Assembly (NCBI RefSeq): GCF_002410825.1
Contig: NZ_DHOS01000041.1
Coordinates: forward strand, 1-25,638
Source of the DNA: Proteiniphilum sp. UBA5384
Lineage (GTDB): Bacteria; Bacteroidota; Bacteroidia; Bacteroidales; Dysgonomonadaceae
Direction: 5' to 3'
Length of the DNA: 25,638 nt
Part shown: positions 15,109 to 23,856 of the stretch, piece by piece
Numbering within the stretch: the first letter of the stretch is position 1
Layout: each line of letters starts with the position of its first letter
The notes under the pieces: model-generated
What the model was told of the DNA's origin: nothing
Database searches by the model: none
Seen by the model: the letters and a program-made list of their open reading frames with translations, nothing else
Made by a program: the position numbers and the translations under genes

Positions 15109-15130
15109 AATCGTGATAATTAATTGAGGC

Positions 15131-15868
15131 ATGAGCAAAAAAGTGATTTTCGAGAATTTGGGACGTATCCGTTACAAGGAAGCCTGGGATTATCAGGAGA
15201 AATTGTTTGAATCGATAGTTCGGGCGAAATCGGATATGCGATCAAAATGGGAAGGAGAGGACAAGGTTGGAAAATGTGAAAAATTCTACGCAGAGAGGGG
15301 TGAAAAAGAACAATACCTCCTCTTTTGTGAACATGAACATGTGTACACCCTTGGCAAACATGGTGACAAACAAAATCTACTGATCGCTAATCATGTTTGC
15401 AGAAGCAAGAATATCGACCTCCATGCCATCGATCGGGGAGGTGATATCACCTATCATGGACCGGGGCAATTAGTAGTCTATCCGATTATCGATCTGGAAG
15501 TGTTCGGGATGGGAATAAAAAGTTATATTTCCATGCTTGAAGATGTGGTGATTGATACGTTGGATACATATGGTATTAAAGGAGAAAAGGACGAAAAAGC
15601 AATGGGGGTTTGGATTGATGTGGCTGTTCCACTCAGGGCCAGGAAGATATGTGCGATTGGTGTACGGGCAAGCCGTTTTGTGACGATGCACGGATTGGCG
15701 CTCAATGTCAATACTGATCTATCCTATTTCAATTATATCAATCCTTGCGGTTTCAAGGATCGCGGTGTGACCTCAATTCAAAAGGAATTGGGACATGAGA
15801 TCGACTTTGAAGAGGCTTCCGAACGAATGAAGAGAGCTTTTACTCATCGTTTCGAGATGGAGTTATAA
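15131..15868 (+). CDS. lipB: Octanoyl-[ACP]:protein N-octanoyltransferase
   Basis: A 245-residue enzyme that moves octanoate from acyl carrier protein to lipoyl domains, the substrate for LipA. Family motifs are EHEHVYTLGKHGD, the RGGDITYHGPGQLVVYP signature, RKICAIGVRAS with the catalytic Lys, HGLALNVN, and NPCGF with the catalytic Cys. An insertion rich in charged residues (about 30-60) precedes the first motif and makes the protein slightly longer than enterobacterial LipB. The ATG at 15131 is the first codon of the clear MSKKVIFENLG start. It lies 63 bp after lipA. Confidence 0.95.
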   Translation: MSKKVIFENLGRIRYKEAWDYQEKLFESIVRAKSDMRSKWEGEDKVGKCEKFYAERGEKEQYLLFCEHEHVYTLGKHGDKQNLLIANHVCRSKNIDLHAIDRGGDITYHGPGQLVVYPIIDLEVFGMGIKSYISMLEDVVIDTLDTYGIKGEKDEKAMGVWIDVAVPLRARKICAIGVRASRFVTMHGLALNVNTDLSYFNYINPCGFKDRGVTSIQKELGHEIDFEEASERMKRAFTHRFEMEL

Positions 15869-15917
15869 TAAAGACTTAAACATTTTTAACCCCGAAACGA
15901 CAAGAAACCTCTTTAAC

Positions 15918-16010
15918 ATTTCTAATTTTGTAATTCGAAAAATTCAACTATTTCGTAAAGCAATGAGCAGACGGCAAATTTATTTGTTTTGTCGGTACAA
16001 AATTAGAAAT
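15918..16010. repeat. 15-bp perfect inverted repeat upstream of moxR
   Basis: ATTTCTAATTTTGTA (15918-15932) is exactly complementary to TACAAAATTAGAAAT (15996-16010), with 63 bp between. Each arm contains TAATTTTG, a TAnnTTTG -7 box; the left one points to moxR and the right one back toward lipB. The rest of the 200-bp lipB-moxR gap shows no gene. Confidence 0.75.
15923..15930 (+). promoter_or_regulatory. Possible -7 box for the moxR-bat operon
   Basis: TAATTTTG matches TAnnTTTG exactly inside the left arm of the inverted repeat, implying a leader of about 135 nt. No clear TTTG at the right upstream distance. Confidence 0.4.
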
Positions 16011-16068
16011 CGAGGAGCGAAGGCGACTCATAACGACTGACTTTTGTGAAATTTCAATAATTAAAAAT

Positions 16069-17064
16069 ATGAGCCAAGTTGTCGATATTAAAGAACTAAA
16101 TGAGAGAATAGAGCAAAAGAGCGGCTTCGTCCAGACACTTGTTACAGGAATGAACCAAGTGATTGTGGGACAGAAACATTTAGTGGAGTCGCTGCTGATA
16201 GGATTATTATCAGATGGACATATATTACTGGAAGGGGTACCGGGACTAGCAAAAACCCTGGCGATTAAAACGCTGGCTCAACTGATTGATGCGGATTACA
16301 GCCGTATCCAGTTCACCCCCGACCTGCTACCTGCCGATGTGATCGGAACCATGATTTACAGTCAACGTAAAGAAGAGTTTCAAGTGAAGCACGGTCCCAT
16401 CTTCGCCAATTTTGTATTGGCAGACGAAATAAACCGTGCTCCCGCAAAAGTACAGAGTGCACTGCTTGAAGCAATGCAGGAACGTCATGTGACCATCGGC
16501 GAGCAAACCTATACACTGCCTGATCCCTTTCTGGTGATGGCTACCCAGAACCCTATCGAGCAGGAGGGTACTTATCCGTTACCGGAAGCGCAGGTAGACC
16601 GTTTCATGTTGAAGGTAATCATCTCTTATCCTTCCAAAGAAGAAGAGAAACAGATTATTCGCCAGAATATCTTCGATCCGGTGGCCATCGATAAGGCAGT
16701 CATATCTAAAGAAGCTATTCTGGAGGCACGTAAAGTGGTGAAAGAAGTATATATTGATGAAAAGATCAGTAAATACATTATCGATATCGTATTTGCTTCC
16801 CGTTTCCCGGATCAGTTTGGCATGTCGAACCTGAAAGAGATGATCGGGTTCGGAGCATCTCCCCGTGCTTCTATTAACCTGGCATTGGCCGCACGTGCTT
16901 TCGCATTTATCAAACGCCGGGGGTACGTGATTCCGGAAGATATCCGTGCTGTATGTCATGATGTACTCCGCCATCGTATCGGTCTTACCTACGAGGCGGA
17001 AGCCAATAATATGACCTCCGAGGAGATCGTCAGCGAAATTCTGAACAGGGTAGAGGTGCCGTAA
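16069..17064 (+). CDS. MoxR-family AAA+ ATPase
   Basis: A 331-residue AAA+ ATPase of the MoxR class, thought to remodel or insert metal into von Willebrand A domain partners. Walker A is GVPGLAKT (56-63), Walker B VLADEIN (116-122), and sensor 1 lies in ATQNPIEQEGTYPLPEAQVDRF around N161. The C-terminal lid domain is complete. It is the first gene of a conserved Bacteroidota operon with DUF58, BatA and BatB, and the next gene starts 20 bp downstream. The ATG at 16069 gives the usual MSQVVDIKELNERI start. The role in the Bat complex is inferred from gene order. Confidence 0.93.
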   Translation: MSQVVDIKELNERIEQKSGFVQTLVTGMNQVIVGQKHLVESLLIGLLSDGHILLEGVPGLAKTLAIKTLAQLIDADYSRIQFTPDLLPADVIGTMIYSQRKEEFQVKHGPIFANFVLADEINRAPAKVQSALLEAMQERHVTIGEQTYTLPDPFLVMATQNPIEQEGTYPLPEAQVDRFMLKVIISYPSKEEEKQIIRQNIFDPVAIDKAVISKEAILEARKVVKEVYIDEKISKYIIDIVFASRFPDQFGMSNLKEMIGFGASPRASINLALAARAFAFIKRRGYVIPEDIRAVCHDVLRHRIGLTYEAEANNMTSEEIVSEILNRVEVP

Positions 17065-17084
17065 GGAGATAAGAGGCAGCACAC

Positions 17085-17954
17085 ATGGAAACAACCGACC
17101 TACTTAAAAAAGTACGGCATATAGAGATCAAGGCGCGGGGTCTTTCTCGGAATATCTTCGCGGGTGAGTATCACTCTGCGTTTAAGGGGCGCGGTATGGC
17201 TTTCTCTGAGGTTCGTGAGTATCAATACGGGGATGATATGCGCGATATTGACTGGAATGTGACGGCACGTTACAACCGGCCCTATATCAAAATATTTGAA
17301 GAAGAACGTGAATTGACGGTGATGTTGCTGATTGATGTGTCGGAAAGTCTTGGCTTTGGCTCACAATCCCGACTGAAGCGCGACATAGTAGCGGAAATAG
17401 CTGCTACGCTGGCATTCTCAGCTATCCAGAATAATGATAAGATCGGGGTGATTTTTTTTACCGACAAGGTAGAAAAATTTATTCCTCCAAAGAAAGGGAG
17501 AAAACATATTCTCTATATTATCCGGGAGATATTGGGCTTTACACCGGAAAGTAGCGGTACAGACCTGAATGTGACGCTGCGCTATATGACCAACGCCATC
17601 AAGAAGCGCTGCACTGCTTTTCTGATATCTGACTTTATTGACGCCAGCGACTATAGGCAGGCACTCCGTATTGCAGCCAAGAAACACGATGTGGCGGCTA
17701 TTCAGGTATATGACAAGCTTAGTGTAGAATTGCAACCGGTCGGCTTAATGAAAGTAAGAGATCCGGAGACAGGAGAAGAGCGGTGGATCAATACCTCCTC
17801 CAAAAAAGTGAGGGATCGCTACCATTCCTGGTGGAACGATCTGCAATTGTCGATGGGTAATGCCTTCCGTCAGAGCGGTGTAGACAGTGTCTCGGTCTCT
17901 ACCGAAAGTGATTATGTGAAATTGTTACTGCAACTATTTAAACAGAGAAAGTAG
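17085..17954 (+). CDS. DUF58 domain protein with vWA-like fold
   Basis: A 289-residue soluble protein. The DUF58 signature REYQYGDDMRDIDWNVTAR covers 44-62. A MIDAS-type metal site DVSES (D84, S86, S88) follows in LLIDVSESLGF. No signal peptide or membrane helix is seen, so it is probably cytoplasmic and a direct MoxR client. It sits 20 bp behind moxR, and its stop is one base before the TTG start of the next gene, indicating tight coupling. Biochemical function is not known for the family. Confidence 0.9.
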   Translation: METTDLLKKVRHIEIKARGLSRNIFAGEYHSAFKGRGMAFSEVREYQYGDDMRDIDWNVTARYNRPYIKIFEEERELTVMLLIDVSESLGFGSQSRLKRDIVAEIAATLAFSAIQNNDKIGVIFFTDKVEKFIPPKKGRKHILYIIREILGFTPESSGTDLNVTLRYMTNAIKKRCTAFLISDFIDASDYRQALRIAAKKHDVAAIQVYDKLSVELQPVGLMKVRDPETGEERWINTSSKKVRDRYHSWWNDLQLSMGNAFRQSGVDSVSVSTESDYVKLLLQLFKQRK

Positions 17955-17955
17955 C

Positions 17956-18999
17956 TTGGAACAGGAAAAAATACATAGCATTTCAGTCCGGTGGGTAGCT
18001 GTGGTTACCCTGTGTTTCTTATTTGTTACCTCCCTTGTTGCACAGAAAGCTTCGGTACAGGCGACGGTCCAACCTACTGAAATTATAATCGGAGAACAGG
18101 CGTTGATCAACCTGAAGGTGATTACTCCCAAGGAAAAGACTATTCATTTCCCGGTCTATGAAAAGGAGATAATACCCGGTATTGAAGTGATTGCCATGTT
18201 GCCACCCGATACCACGATAGAGAATAATGTGATGACACTTAATTTCAAGTATGTAGTCACTTCTTTTGATTCTACCCTTTATCATATTCCACATATTCCT
18301 GTTTTTGACGGAATCGATACTGTTTATTCTAACTCATTCGGATTGAAAGTGGTATCTCCGGAGTTGAGTGACTCCACATTGGCTTATCTGGAGCGGATGA
18401 ATAAGGGCGAAACGGACTCTATCGATTTCAGACAACTACAGCTTAATGATATAAAATCGGTGCGCAAAGCTCCTTTCGTATGGACAGATTACCTGTGGAT
18501 ATTCTGGATTGTGTTGGGTATGGTGTTGTTAATCGGATTGATAGGATTTATCATTTATCTCGTACTGAATAAAAAGAAAAAAGGTTATTTCTTTAAACCT
18601 CCTCAGGTGCTGCCGGCACACGTGCGTGCGATCAACGAACTTGATAAACTTAGAGCCGGTAAAATTTGGCAACAGGGAAGGGAGAAAGAATTCTATAGCA
18701 AGTTGACAGAGATACTTCGTTCTTATATATACGAGCGGGAGGGGATCAATGCTATGGAGATGACTTCGGGTGAGATCCTGAATGAAATGCGGAAAATTAC
18801 GGATGTGGAGTCGGTGTATGAGAACCTGAAGCAGATCTTGTCGACTTCCGATCTGGTGAAATTTGCAAAATATAAACCCTATCCGGATGAAAATGATTTG
18901 AGCCTGGTGAATGCTTATTTCTTTGTGAACCAGACCCGGGAACCGGATCCTGTTGTGAAGGGAGAGGATAGTGAAAAGGAACAGGAGACAAGGAGATGA
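17956..18999 (+). CDS. BatD-like single-pass membrane protein of the Bat operon
   Basis: A 347-residue protein with a signal peptide (about 8-30, ending TSLVAQKA), a periplasmic beta-rich domain (about 31-175), one membrane helix (about 180-204) and a cytoplasmic tail. The tail (REKEFYSKLTEILRSYIYEREG) resembles the DUF4381/BatD C terminus. No ATG precedes the signal peptide in frame: translation apparently starts at the TTG at 17956, one base after the DUF58 stop, with AGAGAAAG as a possible ribosome site. It is probably a shortened relative of BatD, since the same signal-beta-TM-helical order recurs there. Assignment is by architecture and context; start confidence is moderate. Confidence 0.78.
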   Translation: MEQEKIHSISVRWVAVVTLCFLFVTSLVAQKASVQATVQPTEIIIGEQALINLKVITPKEKTIHFPVYEKEIIPGIEVIAMLPPDTTIENNVMTLNFKYVVTSFDSTLYHIPHIPVFDGIDTVYSNSFGLKVVSPELSDSTLAYLERMNKGETDSIDFRQLQLNDIKSVRKAPFVWTDYLWIFWIVLGMVLLIGLIGFIIYLVLNKKKKGYFFKPPQVLPAHVRAINELDKLRAGKIWQQGREKEFYSKLTEILRSYIYEREGINAMEMTSGEILNEMRKITDVESVYENLKQILSTSDLVKFAKYKPYPDENDLSLVNAYFFVNQTREPDPVVKGEDSEKEQETRR

Positions 19000-19042
19000 G
19001 GAGAATGGGAGACAAGAAGAATGGTATAAAAAGTAAATAAGA

Positions 19043-20026
19043 ATGGAATTTCTGCATCCTGAATATCTATATCTGTTACTACTGATTATCCCGCTGATCG
19101 TGTGGTACGTGTTGCGCCTGTCGAAAACTCAGGCTTCATTTAAATTGGCTTCCACCGGAGCTTTTAAAAGCATGAAGCCCGACTTCAGGGTTTATATGCG
19201 CCATCTCCCTTTTGTATTACGGATAATTGCGATTGTGCTGATTATCATTGTGATTGCGCGGCCGCAGTCGGTCAACAGCTGGGAAGAGACAGAGACACAG
19301 GGGATTGATATTGTAATGGCACTCGACGTATCGGGTTCTATGCTTGCACAGGATTTGCAGCCGGATCGGCTACAAGCCGCCAAAAAGGTGGCATCTGAAT
19401 TTATTGCCGACCGACCTAACGATAATATAGGGTTGGTGATTTTTGCCGGGGAAAGTTTTACGCAATGTCCACTCACTACCGACCATAAGGTGTTATTGAA
19501 TTTATTGAATGATATAGAATTTGGAATGATAGAGGATGGTACTGCCATCGGACTGGGATTGGCTACTTCTGTCAACAGGTTAAAAGATAGTCAATCGGAG
19601 TCGCGCGTGGTAATCCTGCTTACTGATGGAACCAATAACAGTGGGCAGATAGCCCCTCTTACGGCTGCCGACCTGGCACGTTCTTACGGTATCAGGGTCT
19701 ATACGGTGGGTGTTGGCACTAAAGGGATGGCTCCTACGCCTGTAAATACACCCTACGGGATAAGAATGCAGAATATGCCGGTAGATATAGATGAGAAAAC
19801 ACTGACTGAGATTGCTGCAATGACCGGGGGACAATATTTCCGTGCCCAGGATACTGAAGGACTTCGTCGGGTGTATGAGGAGATCGATGAGATGGAGAAA
19901 TACCTTATTAGTGTACAGAATGTGACACGGCGCAAGGAGTTGTTCCTTCCTTTTGCGTTGGCTGCTATGGGATTAATACTGATGGAATTGCTATTACGAA
20001 GGACTTGGTTGAGGAACCTGCCTTGA
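19043..20026 (+). CDS. batA: BatA, membrane-anchored von Willebrand A protein
   Basis: A 327-residue protein with two N-terminal membrane helices (about 7-24 and 56-73), a von Willebrand A domain (about 88-290) and a C-terminal helix (about 305-322). The MIDAS motif is DVSGS (D95, S97, S99), and the later LLTDGTNNSG supplies the conserved metal-site Asp. The name comes from the Bacteroides aerotolerance (bat) operon. BatB follows 19 bp downstream and the two likely act together under the MoxR ATPase. Molecular function is not established. Confidence 0.92.
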   Translation: MEFLHPEYLYLLLLIIPLIVWYVLRLSKTQASFKLASTGAFKSMKPDFRVYMRHLPFVLRIIAIVLIIIVIARPQSVNSWEETETQGIDIVMALDVSGSMLAQDLQPDRLQAAKKVASEFIADRPNDNIGLVIFAGESFTQCPLTTDHKVLLNLLNDIEFGMIEDGTAIGLGLATSVNRLKDSQSESRVVILLTDGTNNSGQIAPLTAADLARSYGIRVYTVGVGTKGMAPTPVNTPYGIRMQNMPVDIDEKTLTEIAAMTGGQYFRAQDTEGLRRVYEEIDEMEKYLISVQNVTRRKELFLPFALAAMGLILMELLLRRTWLRNLP

Positions 20027-20045
20027 TAAATAAAATGCGGTAGAT

Positions 20046-21068
20046 ATGTTTAGATTCGGAAATCCGGAATATTTATGGTTGTTTTTTGTCATGCCTTTGT
20101 TGCTGGCACTATATATCTATCTGAACATCAGGAAACGAAGAGATGTGCAAAAGATGGGTAATCTCACTACGTTGAAGTTAATGATGCCCGATCTTTCCCT
20201 GAAACGCTCTTACCTGAAATTCTGGCTTATCTTCGCGGCATTATGTGCGGGCATTATCATGATTGCCCGGCCACAATTCGGTACAAAGGTGGAGACGGTG
20301 GAAAAGGAAGGTATTGAATTGGTCATTGCCATCGATGTTTCCAACTCAATGCTGGCCGAAGATGTGTCGCCCAACAGGTTGGCACGGGCCAAGCAGATAC
20401 TCTCGAGGCTGATAGACTTGCGAAAGAATGATAAAATAGCCCTGATCGTCTTTGCCGGAGAAGCTTATGTGCAGATGCCGTTGACATCGGATACCCAGTC
20501 GGCTAAGATTTTCCTCAACACCATCGATCCAAGCCTTGTTCCTTTACAAGGTACCGCAATAGGACAGGCAATCAGTCTGGGGATGAGTTCTTTCTCAGGT
20601 GATCAGGAAATGAGTAAGGCAATGGTGATTATCACTGACGGTGAGGATCATGGTGGGAGTGCGGTCGATATTGCTACTGAAGCCACAAAGACTGGTGTGA
20701 TGATTAATGTTGTGGGCATTGGTTCGCCCGACGGCTCACCGGTACCTTCTATGGAATATGGTAGTAATTTTATGACTGACTCAGAAGGCAATATAGTGGT
20801 CTCCCGGCTGAATGAGCAAATGGCAATGGAGATAGCGCAGAGTGGAAATGGGTTGTATGTGCGTGCCGACAATTCTAATAGCGCCATCCGGGCATTGGAG
20901 CAGCAGCTTGATGAGTTGGAAACCGGAAAGACAACCAGCCTCACTTACTCTGAATATGATGAGAAGTTTTCCATGCTTGCGTGGATACTGTTAGTGATTT
21001 TGTTGGTGGAGATACTTATCTATGACAAGAAGAATCCTCTTTTCAAAAATGTGAGGGTGTTTAAATGA
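20046..21068 (+). CDS. batB: BatB, membrane-anchored von Willebrand A protein
   Basis: A 340-residue paralogue of BatA with the same order: two N-terminal helices (about 8-27, 57-74), a von Willebrand A domain and a C-terminal helix (about 312-331). The MIDAS motif is DVSNS (D97, S99, S101), with a later IITDGEDHGG. About 105 bp of spacer with a dispersed repeat separates it from batC, the largest gap inside the operon. Confidence 0.92.
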   Translation: MFRFGNPEYLWLFFVMPLLLALYIYLNIRKRRDVQKMGNLTTLKLMMPDLSLKRSYLKFWLIFAALCAGIIMIARPQFGTKVETVEKEGIELVIAIDVSNSMLAEDVSPNRLARAKQILSRLIDLRKNDKIALIVFAGEAYVQMPLTSDTQSAKIFLNTIDPSLVPLQGTAIGQAISLGMSSFSGDQEMSKAMVIITDGEDHGGSAVDIATEATKTGVMINVVGIGSPDGSPVPSMEYGSNFMTDSEGNIVVSRLNEQMAMEIAQSGNGLYVRADNSNSAIRALEQQLDELETGKTTSLTYSEYDEKFSMLAWILLVILLVEILIYDKKNPLFKNVRVFK

Positions 21069-21076
21069 TTTGTTGA

Positions 21077-21117
21077 TTCCGATGAATCGGAACAGGTAGT
21101 GATGTTTTACTGATTTG
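21077..21117 (+). repeat. Dispersed intergenic repeat, copy 2
   Basis: The hairpin TTCCGA-TGAA-TCGGAA (21077-21092) is followed by CAGGTAGTGAT (21093-21103), six bases and CTGATTTG (21110-21117). Order and spacing match 14004-14043. It lies in the batB-batC gap, followed by AATTAGTAATT-type filler. Confidence 0.6.
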
Positions 21118-21184
21118 ATAATTGTTTTTGATTTTATAGAAATTAGTAATTAATAACTGGTAATTTTGCTAAGTGTATTGTAAA

Positions 21185-21919
21185 ATGAATAAGTTGCTTA
21201 TAAAATATATCCTTTTTCTTCTGGTGGGAGTGATGCTGCCTGTAACTGCATCCGGACAGAAGGATGTGCGTAAGAACATCCGCAAAGGAAATAAGGAATA
21301 CAAGCAGGAAAAATATTCGGAAGCGGCTAAATCCTATGAAAATGCGGTGGAGGGAAATGCTGCGTCGAAGGAGGCGAACTTCAACTTGGGGAATGCCCTT
21401 TACCGCCAGAAAGAATGGGATCAAGCCGTAGAGAAATATAATCACTATGTTTCACTTGAGCAGGAAAATCCGGTAACTGCCTCTGCCGGATGGCACAATA
21501 TAGGTAATACGATGTTGCAGAAGAAAGATTTGCAGGGTTCGTTGGAGGCCTATAAAATGGCATTACGGCTGAATCCTGAGGACGATGAAGCCAGGTATAA
21601 CCTGGCAGTGGTACAGAAAATGATTCAGGATGAACAGCAGGATCAGGGCGGTGGAGAACAGGATCAGGAGCAAGAACAACAGCAGGATCAGGATCAACAA
21701 CAGGACCAGCAGCAGGATCAACAACAAAATCAACAAAATAAGGACCAGCGTGCCGAGCAACCTCAACAACCCGAACAGATGTCGCGCGATAATGCACGAC
21801 AATTGCTTCAGGCTATTGAACAGGATGAGCGCGATACCCAGGAAAAAGTACAACAGATAAAAGCTAAGGAGAGGGAAGAGCAAGCTGAAAATAACAGGAG
21901 GAACAATAAGAATTGGTAA
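21185..21919 (+). CDS. batC: BatC, TPR protein with Gln/Asp-rich tail
   Basis: A 244-residue protein with a signal peptide or N-terminal anchor (about 1-24, ending TASGQ) and about three tetratricopeptide repeats (about 33-136; NFNLGNALYRQKEWDQAVEKY, HNIGNTMLQKKDLQGSLEAY). A strongly biased tail about 149-198 is made of Q, D and E in short repeats. A charged helical end (about 205-244) follows. I chose the ATG at 21185 (MNKLLIKYILFLL) over a GTG four codons earlier because it starts the signal peptide directly. It is presumed to be a periplasmic scaffold for the Bat proteins. Confidence 0.88.
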   Translation: MNKLLIKYILFLLVGVMLPVTASGQKDVRKNIRKGNKEYKQEKYSEAAKSYENAVEGNAASKEANFNLGNALYRQKEWDQAVEKYNHYVSLEQENPVTASAGWHNIGNTMLQKKDLQGSLEAYKMALRLNPEDDEARYNLAVVQKMIQDEQQDQGGGEQDQEQEQQQDQDQQQDQQQDQQQNQQNKDQRAEQPQQPEQMSRDNARQLLQAIEQDERDTQEKVQQIKAKEREEQAENNRRNNKNW

Positions 21920-21983
21920 AACTAATTCATCAATGAGCTAATAAGCCAATATGCTAATTTATTGGCATATTAAAATCACTCGT

Positions 21984-23822
21984 ATGAGACATATATATAT
22001 ATATATTCTTCTTTTCGCTATGTTATCGGCAGGCGCCGATAACATACTTGCACAAGTAACATTCAAAGCTTCAGCCCCAGCGGCAGTAGTCGAAGGTGAA
22101 CAATTCAGGCTAAGTTATCTTCTGAACAAGGAGGGGAAAGATCTCCGTTTACCTGATATTCCCGATTTTGATGTGTTGTTTGGTCCTAGCGTATCCACCA
22201 GTTTCAGCCAGAGGACAGTGAACGGCAAGACTACATCGGAAAGTTCCGTCACTTATACCTATATCCTGGTGGCGAAAAAAACGGGGACATTTACGATCCC
22301 TGCCGCTTCAATCAAGATCAATGGGAGTAATTATGAATCTAATTCACTGCAGATAAAAGTACTGCCTCCTGACGAATCATCATCGCAAGAACCTTCCGCA
22401 GGAGGGGAGAGGAGAGAAGAGCGTGCATCGGGTAGTACAGGTACGGCCACTGTTTCTTCCAATGATGCCTTTATCAGGGCAATAGTATCCAAGAATGACC
22501 CCTATGAACAAGAAGGATTTACCGTTACATTCCGACTCTATACTACATTGAATGTTGTCAATTTTGGTAAGATACAGTTCCCTGAATTCGAAGGGTTTAT
22601 GGTGGAGGAGGTTGAATTGCCATCGAATCAGCAATTGCAACTGGAACGTTATAACGGAAGAAACTATTATACGGCTGATCTTCGTAAAACATTACTGTTT
22701 CCCCAGCGACCGGGACAGATAGCTATTCCGCGGGGAAGTCTGGAAATGGTCTTCTCTGTTCCGTCAGGAAGGCGGGTTTCTACTTTTTTCGGAACGCAGG
22801 AGGTAATGGTAGATGTGAAAAAAGAACTGGTGACAAATCCTTTATCAATCAATGTAAAACCACTTCCTGCAAACAAGCCGACAAGTTATGCCAATGCAGT
22901 AGGTGCCTTTACCTTGAAGTCGGGAATGAATGCTACGCAGGTAAAAGCGAATGAGGCAATTACCATGACCTTGGAGATATCCGGAACAGGTAATCTGAAA
23001 CTGATAAGAAACCCCGAAATAGAGTTTCCCAATAACTTCGAGGTGTATGATCCTACGGTTTCCAATTCTTTTAACGTAACCACGAACGGACTGACAGGTA
23101 TCAGGAAAATAGAATATATGGCCATTCCCCGTTACGAAGGGACTTATACCCTGCCTGCAGTGGAATTTGCCTACTTCGATCCAAACAAGAAGAAATATGA
23201 AACATTGACGGTGCCCGAACAGAAGCTGGAGATCGCCAAAGGAGATTCCGGAAGCGGTGTCGCAAATACGTTTGTAAGCCGCCAGGATGTGAAGGTAGAG
23301 CAGGATATCCGTTTCCTCAAAACAGGAAAACCCTCTTATCTCTCTTCTACCACATTCTTTGTAGGATCATTCGGTTATTGGTTATGGTATTTAATTCCAC
23401 TGGTAATTCTGATTTTGTTTTATATTATTAACAGGAAGCAGGCCAGGGAAAATGCCAATGTAGCGCTGACACGTACCCGAAAAGCCAATAAAATGGCCAT
23501 CAAGCGGTTGAAGGCAGCCAATAAATACCTCAAGGAACAGAATAAAGAGCGTTTTTATGATGAGGTGCTTCGTGCCACATGGGGATATTTCAGTGATAAA
23601 CTCTCTATTCCGGTTGCACGTTTGTCAAGGAGCAATATTGAAGAAGAATTATCAAGAAAAAATATTGATGAAGAGTTGGCCGGCAAATTTATACAGATAT
23701 TGGATGCCTGTGAGTTTGCGCGGTATGCCCCGGCTGAAAGCAACGCAGAAATGGATCGGATATATAATGATACGATGAAGGCTATCGAGGAGATGGAAAA
23801 CAAGCTTAGGAAAGTTAAATAA
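21984..23822 (+). CDS. batD: BatD, large membrane protein of the Bat operon
   Basis: A 612-residue protein with a signal peptide (about 1-24, ending ILAQ), a long periplasmic region of beta-sandwich repeats (about 25-460), one membrane helix (about 464-488, YLIPLVILILFYII) and a helical cytoplasmic tail (FYDEVLRATWGYFSDKLSIP). I chose the ATG at 21984 (MRHIYIYILLFAML) because upstream open frame contains non-coding-looking inverted repeats. The first codons after the ATG are built on an eight-copy AT dinucleotide repeat, and an 11-bp inverted repeat lies at 22020-22045. Likely an inner-membrane partner of BatA/BatB. Confidence 0.9.
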   Translation: MRHIYIYILLFAMLSAGADNILAQVTFKASAPAAVVEGEQFRLSYLLNKEGKDLRLPDIPDFDVLFGPSVSTSFSQRTVNGKTTSESSVTYTYILVAKKTGTFTIPAASIKINGSNYESNSLQIKVLPPDESSSQEPSAGGERREERASGSTGTATVSSNDAFIRAIVSKNDPYEQEGFTVTFRLYTTLNVVNFGKIQFPEFEGFMVEEVELPSNQQLQLERYNGRNYYTADLRKTLLFPQRPGQIAIPRGSLEMVFSVPSGRRVSTFFGTQEVMVDVKKELVTNPLSINVKPLPANKPTSYANAVGAFTLKSGMNATQVKANEAITMTLEISGTGNLKLIRNPEIEFPNNFEVYDPTVSNSFNVTTNGLTGIRKIEYMAIPRYEGTYTLPAVEFAYFDPNKKKYETLTVPEQKLEIAKGDSGSGVANTFVSRQDVKVEQDIRFLKTGKPSYLSSTTFFVGSFGYWLWYLIPLVILILFYIINRKQARENANVALTRTRKANKMAIKRLKAANKYLKEQNKERFYDEVLRATWGYFSDKLSIPVARLSRSNIEEELSRKNIDEELAGKFIQILDACEFARYAPAESNAEMDRIYNDTMKAIEEMENKLRKVK

Positions 23823-23856
23823 TTTAGTGATAGGATGATGTGATGATTGAAATGAT
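23823..23856. repeat. GATGATGTGATGATT spacer, second copy
   Basis: The 15-base word at 23834-23848 is identical to 8259-8273. It forms most of the batD-batE gap and is followed by AATGATATG, which contains the batE ATG. Confidence 0.55.

Noticed and set aside
21563..21883. Minus-strand ORF rich in Leu/Ile that looks like a membrane protein
   Set aside because: It is the antisense shadow of the CAG/GAT-rich BatC tail; the plus-strand gene is clear and in operon context.
21945..21973. Overlapping hairpins GCCAATA/TATTGGC and AATATGC/GCATATT before batD as a riboswitch
   Set aside because: Stems are only 7 bp and A+T-rich, with no conserved core or terminator; more likely palindromic filler.
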